Below are positions 46,600 through 64,000 of a DNA stretch of 64,000 bases, one piece after another. A program made the translations under genes and the position numbers. The stretch comes from Pampus argenteus (Eukaryota; Chordata; Actinopteri; Scombriformes; Stromateidae). The number at the start of each line of letters is the position of its first letter. Within the stretch, counting starts at the first letter, position 1. The notes under the pieces are model-generated. The model ran no database searches. It saw nothing but the letters and a program-made list of their open reading frames with translations, and had not been told where the DNA came from. The stretch spans positions 26,237,501 through 26,301,500 of the forward strand of contig CM072861.1 of assembly GCA_036937835.1 (NCBI GenBank), read 5' to 3'.

Positions 46600-47250
46600 A
46601 CATGCTGGGGAATGCTGGACACTCTTACCTCTGCTTACCTCTGTTGTTGTGGTATTCTCTGTCTTGGATTCAATATACTATTTTTGAGCTATCATTCTGC
46701 TGTCAAGCATATTTTGTTGCTGTTTTCGGCTCACTATTTAACCAGTCAGTTGAGGTTTTGGATGCAGCCCACTGGCTGTCGTCTTGAGCATCTGGGAACA
46801 TAAACTCATCTTTACTCAAGACCATTTCAGTGCCTTGTGTAAATGTGATGAACTGCTGAACATCAGGTGTTAGACAGTTATAGAAAATGCATGATTGCTT
46901 TAACCATAGCTAGAACTCATCAGGTGTGGCACCTGTCATTATTTTTAGTGCATTGAATTGCATGTGAATTGTGTGGATTTTCCTATACAGGGTTTTGTAA
47001 ACTTTTGTTGTCACCAGCCCTGCTTTCTTTTCATTTCTCTCCTCTTCTTTTGCTACCTGTGCTTCTCTATTCCCTGATTCTTGCCCTCCTCCTACATGTG
47101 CTGCTTGGACTCTCTGCTCTTCCAAAACTGCAGCTGTGTGTAGGAAGAAATCATCTGTTTTTGCTTGCGGTAGGCCAGCTTGCTCTGCTGTATTATTCGC
47201 TGAAAAGGGATTTGATTTTGACAGTCGGGGATATGATGAAAACACTTTTT
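46600..47250 (-). pseudogene. unidentified decayed reading frame
   Basis: On the minus strand 47245 down to about 46750 reads nearly open with one stop (after TGATPDEF at 46910). Peptides include IHTIHMQFNALKIMTGA, YNCLTPDVQQFITF and EMVLSKDEFMFPDA. It looks like old protein-coding sequence, probably from a transposon, but I do not recognise the family. Confidence 0.4.
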
Positions 47251-47399
47251 CACTCTTTTGGTCTTTTTCAACAGCTCCTTTTCAACCTATAGAACAAGCC
47301 TGTAAATTATCAGCATGTCGTTGCTTTATTTTCATCATTTCGATAGCTCTTGTTTGCAACTCTACCTGCAGCTGAGGCACTTCCACTTGGATAATACTA

Positions 47400-47620
47400 T
47401 TTCTATCTTGGATAATATGGAGTCATCTAGTTCCAGAAGCAGAAAAGCAGCCTCAGACCTTCACATTTCCACCACCATGCTTCACTGTTGGGAGGAGGTT
47501 CTTTTCTTTATTTGCAGTGTTAACTTTTCTCTTTTTGATTGTGACCAAATAACTCTATTTTGGACTTATCTGTCCAGAGATGGCCTCTGGGTTGTCACAT
47601 GCACATTTGTCCCAGATGCT
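47400..47620 (-). mobile_element. Tc1 transposase scrap
   Basis: The minus strand encodes a degenerate copy of the PTVKHGGG...GCFSASGT block that follows the first catalytic residue in Tc1 transposases. No ends found. Confidence 0.65.
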
Positions 47621-48026
47621 ACCAGAGAGGTCTGCAACTCGGTAGAGGTGATGTGTGGGTTGGTCTTTACCTGATTTATTATTTTTCTGGTGGCTGGGTG
47701 ATATTTGTTCATGTTTTCCTGTGTATGTGTAAAAATTATCTGCACTGTCCACTGCCATGTGAACGAAACATCCTGATGTTGTTATGATTATGCTAAGGTA
47801 GGTATAACTCATATTATGTTCATGACAATGTTTATTTGTAAAACTTCAGTGAAAAACTTCTTTACAGAGATATGAATAGAATATTATAACATTTTTCTTG
47901 GATAATGAGCACATACGGCTGTGGTTGTATGTATGCGTGTGTGGTTACTAACATCTACATTCAAACACAAGTCAAAAATACATGTAATGATATCAACAGT
48001 TTCACAGTATCTTAACAATGTCATCC

Positions 48027-50228
48027 TCAGCAGGGTCCATCCTTGACAATCAAAATGTCTGCGTTTTTCTCCCTGAAGAGACATGATCCATAATTAGTTA
48101 CCAACAATGATTTAATGTACACTTCTACCTTTGTCTCTACCTGTGTAAGTGTCAGTTTATAGGAACTATACAGTCTATAGTTCTTATAGTGATAAACCTG
48201 CAGATATAAACCTACACACTGATGTTTATATTTCATCATCTCTCATACAGGCTCAAAACAAAGAAGCACACAATAAATTAAACAAAACAAATTGAAAATT
48301 CAACAACAATTAGTTGTTGTTAGTGTGAATGCCTGTGATGATGGAGTTAAATGTTTGAATGACATCACAGACGCAGGGCTGGATATAATGGCATCAATGA
48401 TTCTGGGCAAGTCCCTGATTAAAACTGTTACTAGTCACAACAAGTCCAGTAAATTAAAGGACACATTCTGTAGTTGGTGCATAACCTGACAATCTGTGGT
48501 TAAACTATAGTTAGGTTTAGGGAAACTCTATTGGAAAATGAATCAGCAGACTGAAGCTTCAGCTCACACAAGTTGACCTTCATTCTGAATACAATAATGG
48601 TCATGGTTGTTTAAAAAACATGTTAGTGTTATATAAGTAGTAGAGTGATCAGCCTGTAACATACAGGAAGTCTGAGTCTTTTCTATAAAACAGGGTTAGT
48701 TTTACAGAATAAACAGAGAGATGAGTTTATTTTGTTTGCTGCTGGTTGTTAAAAAAACTTACAATCTCTGGACACAAAGAGAACATTCATTTGGGTAGGT
48801 AACACCATCATTGCCACACACTGGTGAGTAGTTCAGAGGACACGCCTGAGTCACGCTCATTCCTACACAGGAGGGCTGGGCAAATACCAAAAAGACAAAA
48901 CAATATGACATATGTTACAGCATTTTCACATTACAGCACACAACATTCAAACTACATACTAGCAGGTTGAGGATTAGCGCCAGTAAACAGCTGTTCGTAT
49001 TACATTCATATAGTTTGCGCTTCCAAAATCAAACACAAAATACATATAATTTTTATACATATAACACAGACACTCCCATATAACACAAACACTCCGCTTG
49101 GTGCACACAAATCAGCAAATTGGCACTGGTCATACACAAATGTTTTTTTTTAAATTGTTCTACATTACTGTTCTTCTTGGGCAGTAGGTCAAAAAACTGT
49201 TACCTCTATAATAACATGTATGCATGTATGTAAAAACAGTCACACTTCTAACAGAGCCTTTTCCTGATTTTACCAATATCCACATCTATATTTACTGGTT
49301 TAATCTGTTCTACTCTGTTTTATTCTGATCTAGTCAATATCATTTGCTTAACCTCCATTTAATTAGATTTTATATTTCAATGTTTCATATGCTGGTTTTA
49401 ATTTATTGTGTGAAACATGTTACAACTTTGCTTTGAAAGTACACTTTATTAAAATGATTGTGGTGGGTACTTTGTCAGTGACTCAGTGAATTTAAGTCAC
49501 TAAGACATGTCTGGGTTAAACAAAATCATTTTTAAGGATGTTTTTTTGTTTTCTTACCCTCCTGTAGAGTCTGGATTTATCCTCAGCATCTATGGAAGGA
49601 ACAACACGTTTAAGGCAACTAGACCACTATTTTGTGTGTTGCATACTTGACCTGTTCAGTCATCAATTCAATTTTATTTATATAGTGCACTCATCAGTAT
49701 GTGTTAACTCTGTAACTACTTTCAAACTTTTGACTTTTTGCAGTTTTACTAAATCAGACTGCATCATCAAAAAACGTCTCAACAGATAAAGTCTTTTGTG
49801 TCGTGATATGAAACATCTTTAGTGACCTCCACTAAAAGCAAGCAGCTATGTAAACAGGAAGTCATGTTATCACAAGCTGTACAAGAGTTTTAGGAAACTA
49901 AGCATGTTAACCCTTTGCAGGTTTATTTCTGCACACATAGATGATTCTGATTTATACAGTAAAGACTGACATACATTTCTGATTATGCTGAACTGCTTGT
50001 TTCATCTGGATGATTCAAATCTTGGGTTTGTTGTTCTGATTTTGTTTTCTTTATCATATTGATCAACTGTATGGTCAGATCTGTCATAATAAGGCTAAGG
50101 TCAAAGGACCGGTGCTGCAGACCTGATCAGGACTGGTCAGGTGATCAGGTGTAGCTCAGATCTGATACAGTCTTACCTGCACAGAAGAAAATGGCCACAC
50201 AGACCAGTAGAAGATTCCTGCCAAACAT
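48027..50228 (-). CDS. spink2: single-domain Kazal protease inhibitor, probably SPINK2, 4 coding exons
   Basis: Exons in transcript order are 50228-50177, 49589-49558, 48875-48763 and 48072-48027, in phase, 80 aa. Residues 1-18 (MFGRNLLLVCVAIFFCA) are a signal peptide. A short acidic/basic propeptide-like stretch and one Kazal domain with six cysteines follow (CVGMSVTQAC, SPVCGNDGVTYPNEC, SLC, KDGPC at the end). Kazal domains inhibit serine proteases by a loop whose P1 residue lies two after the second Cys. Here that is Leu, not the Arg/Lys of trypsin inhibitors. Length, exon structure and closeness to POLR2B fit SPINK2 (human 4q12), but small SPINK genes are hard to tell apart, so the symbol is provisional. 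A complement of AATAAA lies at 47831-47836. It was missed as an ORF because every exon is short. Confidence 0.85.
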
Positions 50229-50599
50229 CCTGGATGAAAAATCAAAATACAAAGTCTGGAGATGTCTAAGAAGCGGTTGAAACAATGTTTTTTTTTCCTT
50301 GCGTCTGATTGGCTGTTGATTTGTCTGTGTGCAGGTCCTCTGCGGTTCTAGTGTTTGGTGCAGTGTGCTGTTGTCATATAGAGGACAGGCTCTGTGTTGT
50401 CTGAAACTATGTGAACTTCTGTTGTGTTGGCTGCTGCTCTCTTTTGTTGAGGCTTTAATCTCAGGATCAACATTCCTGTCTGCTCTGAAATATCGCTGAC
50501 AGGGCGGGAAACATCAGGAGGAGTGACACAGTAACTCCAACCAAACACAACAGCATAAAAACAAGCATGGCTCTGTCATGAGTCTGCACAACACGCACT

Positions 50600-51010
50600 G
50601 CTCAGAAAAATAACACATCCTAGATCTGAATGAATTAAATATTTTTATTGAATACTTTACATAGTGCTGACAACGAAATCACAAATTATCAATGGAAATC
50701 AAATTTATTAACCCATAGAGGTCTGCATTTGGAGACACACTCAAAATTAAAGTGGAAACACAATACAGGCTGATCCAAATTTGATGTAATGTCAAGTCAA
50801 AATGAGGCTCAGTAGTGTGTGTGGTCTCCATATGCCTGTATGACCTTCCTACAACGCTTGGGCATGCTCCAGGGATCTCCTCCTAGACTAAAGCATCCGT
50901 CAACAATCAGTCAATCAATGTCTTCATCTTTCAGGAACTGCTGACACACTCCAGCCACATAAGGTCCAGCATTGTCTTGCATTAGGAGGAACCCAGGGCC
51001 AATATAGTCT
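50600..51010 (-). mobile_element. Tc1-superfamily remnant
   Basis: Minus-strand peptides match a Tc1-type catalytic region with stops (LGSS.CKTMLDL.WLECVSSS in place of the usual MQDNARPH...CQQFL block). The side at 50600 (gctcagaaaaataacac...aatatttttattgaa) may be an inverted-repeat end. Badly decayed. Confidence 0.55.
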
Positions 51011-51120
51011 CACAAGGGGTCTGAGGGTTAAGTTTATGGGGTATTATGTGTTGAATTATGAGAAAATGGTTAATGTTTTTGGTGTCTACTGTATACTCAA
51101 GACTATGTCTTAATTAAAAA

Positions 51121-51275
51121 TAGCTTTTGTTAAAAGCTTTCTGGTTTGGAGATCTGCCCATGTGGAGAAAGAGGAGAGGTGCTAGACATAGACATACTCA
51201 AGACATAGTCTTGAGACATAGCCTTGAGTATGTGCAGTGCAGATCTCCAAACCAGAAAGCTTTTAACAAAAGCTA
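51121..51275. repeat. perfect 37-bp inverted repeat (foldback), 81-bp loop
   Basis: 51121-51157 (tagcttttgttaaaagcttt...) is exactly complementary to 51239-51275. The loop contains a second, shorter inverted set around catactcaagac / gtcttgagtatg. A further imperfect copy of that inner word is at 51094-51110. Confidence 0.92.
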
Positions 51276-51683
51276 TGTTTAATCTGTAACTTAACTCCAT
51301 GGAGCCTAATCCCTCATGTTTCTTGCTTTTTATAATAGTTCTCACTTGGTAACTTCCCTAAATGTTAATTATTTTAATTAAAGGGCTTCTTGCCAAAATG
51401 TATTGAGCAGCGATTGAGGGGGCAGCCCTGTTCAGTCCTCTCTCATCCTCTAAGTGCTCTGTTAAAACATCACTTACATTCACACATACACTTGATTTAA
51501 CATAATTTGAATAAAACCGTTGGGAAAGCTGTATCCTTTCGTAACTGACCAATGGTAATCTCTAGAAATATAATCAAAGTTTTTATTTTTTGATCCAGAT
51601 CAATAATGTAAGTAAGTTTTTTTATTTAGTCATAATTATTTTAGCAAATATTTTATTAGTAGTTAGTAACAGGGAAAAGGTGG

Positions 51684-51867
51684 TTTCTTCCACCTTTTTC
51701 CCTGTTAAAAGGTTTTTTGGTGGGCAAGTTTTTCCTCACTAATCGAGGGTCTAAGGACAGAGGGTGTCACTCCCTGTACAGATTGTAAAGTCCTCTGAGA
51801 CAAATGTATTTTGTGATTCTGGGCTATATAAATAAAATTTGATTTGATTGGATTTGATTTGATTTGA
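51684..51867 (+). mobile_element. inverted 3' tail segment of the adjacent LINE
   Basis: It starts ccacctttttccctgttaaa and ends in the TTTGATTTG tail on the plus strand. The LINE to its right is on the minus strand and lacks exactly this terminal segment. A short palindrome (aacaggga aaaggtgg / ccacctttttccctgtt) marks the outer breakpoint at 51670-51702. Confidence 0.8.
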
Positions 51868-53250
51868 AAAAGGTAGAAGAAACCTCAGGAAGAGCCACAA
51901 AGGAGGGATCCCTCTCCCAGGACGGACAGACATGCAATGATGTCACATGTACAGAACAAATCAACACACACATATTGTACACTCACAATGAATTATAATG
52001 AATGACAATGGATGATAAAATGAGAATGGTTTACAATGAATGATGAATTATTACAGTAACAGTGAAACTTGTGATAGAGATACAGATGCACAGTAGCAAA
52101 TCATTAACTAACTATAATCTGGGTCAGCATACCACCCTGAACACGCCCGATCTCGTCTGATCTCGGAAGCTAAGCAGGGTCGGGCCTGGTTAGTACTTGG
52201 ATGGGAGACCGCCTGGGAATACCAGGTGCTGTACCCCCTTCCCATGGGCCCACCACCCATGGGAGAGGTCTAACGGTGCGAAGAGAGATGGGCGGCACAA
52301 ACGGAAAAGCGGAAGAAGACGAACGAACGAACTATAATCTGTAATGGGGACATGGTAACAATGATGACGGTGACAACACATGCAGAAGACGCCACGCAGG
52401 ACCACAGCAGCAGACACAGTCCACAAGAACCTGCTGGACGAGAGAGCACAGAAACTCTGGGGAAGAAGTTTAGTTAGTAACTAGATAGATAGATGGATAG
52501 ATGGATTAGATAGATAGATAGTCCCCCAGCAGTCTAGTCCGATGGCAGCATAGCTAAGGGATGACATGAGCCAGCCCTAACTATAAGCTTTATCAAAAAG
52601 TAAAGTCTTAAGTCTACTCTTAAAGTTGTTGATAGTGTCTGCCTCCCGAACACTGCCTTCCTTGTGGTTCCCAGCATCTTGAGAGTGCAATGTTTGAGTG
52701 GGGTGGTAAGGTAAGGTGAGCTCTTTTAGATATGATGGTGCCTGACCATGAAGAGCTTTATATGTTAGTAGAAGAATTTTAAATTCTATTCTAGATTTAA
52801 CGGGTAGCCAGTGCAAGGAAGCCAAAATGGGAGAGATGTGATCTCTGATCTTGGTTCCTGTCAGAACACGTGCAGCAGCGTTCTGATTCAGCTGCAAACT
52901 CTTAAGAGACTTATTAGAGCAGCCTGATAGCAAAGAGTTACAATAGTCCAGCCTAGAAGTAACAAATGCATGGACTAGTTTTTCTGCATTCGCTTGAGAA
53001 ATGATGCGTCTGATTTTGGCAATGTTACACAAGTAAAAGAATGCAGTCCTCGAAAGTTGTTTTATATAGTCATTGAAGGACAAATCCTGATCAAAGACAA
53101 CGCCAAGATTTTTTACAGTGGAGCTGGTGGCCAGGGTGATCCCATCTAAGGCTAAATCTCTGGAATGATAGTTTCTAAGGTGTTTGGGTCCTATTATGAC
53201 AACTTCAGTTTTATCTGAATTGAGCATCAGAAAATTGTGGGTCATCAATT
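51868..53250 (-). mobile_element. L2-like LINE, 3' part of reverse-transcriptase ORF plus 3' UTR
   Basis: The minus strand 53248-52577 is open for 223 codons and shows the conserved end of the reverse transcriptase and C-terminal region (LNSDKTEVVIIGP, SRLDYCNSLLSG, AAARVLTGT, ASLHWLPV, EFKILLLTYKALHG). The 3' UTR continues to 51868 and contains (TAGA)n at about 52483-52520 and a 5S-derived insertion (52122-52329). The near-open frame suggests a fairly young copy. Confidence 0.9.
52122..52237 (+). rRNA. 5S rRNA-derived sequence (retroposed, not a normal 5S gene)
   Basis: From ataccaccctga (52130) to gtgctgta (52233) the sequence matches vertebrate 5S rRNA almost completely. The internal promoter blocks are kept: A box agctaagcagggtcgg and C box tggatgggagaccgcctgg. 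The first ~8 bases and the 3' end do not match, so helix I cannot form. The T-run terminator of a real 5S gene is absent. The insertion (52122-52329 with its non-5S tail) is flanked by the 12-bp direct repeat aactataatctg (52110-52121, 52330-52341), as left by LINE-driven retroposition. Confidence 0.85.
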
Positions 53251-53330
53251 TTTTATGTCCTTAATGCATGCTTGGAGTTTAGTTAAGTGATTGGTTTCAT
53301 CAGCTTTATATCCTGATAATAAAGACAGAT

Positions 53331-53654
53331 GTCACATCCACTCTCTGGTTCACAGACTCTTTGCCAGATTGTTCTTTGTGCTCATGCAAGACTTTCCAGC
53401 GTTCACCCTTTGTCTGATCTCCTGGTTCTGACCCTGCCTGCTCCTGACCTACCCGCCTTGTCCCTGCCCTGGTAAAGACTTATGCCTTTCTGTTTTTGAC
53501 TGTCGTCTGGATTTCCCCTGGTCCCTCATAGCCTGCCATTCCCCCCTTTGAACTGTATTGAGCTTATTTACCTGTCTCAGCTGACAATAAACGTCATTAC
53601 CAATTCATCTGGTCTAGTTGGTGCTGCTTTTTGGTCCAAACCTCACTCGTTACA
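53331..53654 (+). mobile_element. short LTR-like or retroposed repeat
   Basis: The segment begins gtcacatccactctctgg, contains gacaataaacgtc (polyadenylation-like) and ends ctcgttacaa. Both sides carry the direct repeat acagat (53325-53330, 53655-53660). The composition resembles solo LTRs seen widely in teleosts, but the TG...CA ends are only approximate. Confidence 0.45.
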
Positions 53655-53886
53655 ACAGATTAATCATATCCAACAAGGAAGGCAGCGGGACAGTTAACAT
53701 CTGCAGTACAACGTAAATACCTGAGGGAGGCAGCAACGAGTCATCTCTTCGCGCAGCCAGACCATAGAGGGAGATGAGACCGAAAGCTGAGAACGGAAGT
53801 GTCGTTTATGTTTCGGGGCGGGTATCGCTCACAGCGTCGTGTCGTGTTCTCACTTTGTTGGATTTAATTTCTTCTGAGGATAAAAC

Positions 53887-64000
<10,114 letters not shown>

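Larger units (their letters stand above)
44791..48026. other. RNF4-SPINK interval, transposon debris only
   Basis: It contains the RNF4 promoter side, a compound trinucleotide microsatellite, a decayed LINE (45390-46200), a hAT-like scrap (about 46335-46395), an unidentified decayed reading frame on the minus strand (46600-47250) and a Tc1 transposase scrap (47400-47620). No intact host gene. Confidence 0.6.

Noticed and set aside
52122..52237. Functional 5S rRNA gene
   Set aside because: The 5' and 3' ends needed for helix I are replaced, the T-run terminator is missing, and a 12-bp target duplication flanks a longer insertion.

Overview
The window is vertebrate nuclear DNA, almost certainly from a ray-finned (teleost) fish. 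The genes have short, multi-exon structures with GT-AG introns. The introns are full of teleost-type Tc1/mariner elements, non-LTR retrotransposons, hAT-like short elements and long (GT)n, (CTGT)n and (ATTAT)n tracts. I rebuilt seven protein-coding genes exon by exon, checking reading phase across every junction. Six are complete and one runs off the right edge.

Layout, left to right. RNF130/Goliath (+, 346-9193), TBC1D9B (+, 14230-27590), MRNIP (+, 31886-34273) and SQSTM1/p62 (-, 36118-39553) have the same order and relative orientation as the human 5q35.3 block. They are followed by RNF4 (-, 40952-44790), a Kazal inhibitor that is probably SPINK2 (-, 48027-50228), and the first 16 coding exons of POLR2B (+, 53887 to beyond the window). 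Human orthologues of these last three lie on chromosome 4, with SPINK2 and POLR2B close together at 4q12. The SQSTM1-RNF4 interval therefore joins two ancestral linkage blocks.

The genes do not form an operon-like unit. Several do share ubiquitin and autophagy themes: a membrane RING ligase of the endolysosomal Goliath type, a Rab-GAP-like TBC protein, the ubiquitin/LC3 receptor p62, and a SUMO-targeted RING ligase. I treat this as coincidence of old synteny, not a functional cluster.

Intergenic and intronic space is dominated by decayed transposons, many nested. One LINE is interrupted by a TA-flanked IS630/Tc1-type element whose removal restores the LINE reading frame. A second LINE is interrupted by a solo LTR. 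A third has its 3' tail inverted and carries a 5S rRNA-derived insertion flanked by a 12-bp target duplication. I found no CRISPR, no bacterial-type system and no convincing new multi-gene system. The points most worth checking are RNF4 (a 13-nt microexon that completes a SUMO-interaction motif, loss of the mammalian arginine-rich motif, and an Arg-rich repeat in the N-terminus), the 5S-headed retroposon, the repeat-built splice sites, and the leucine at the SPINK reactive site.
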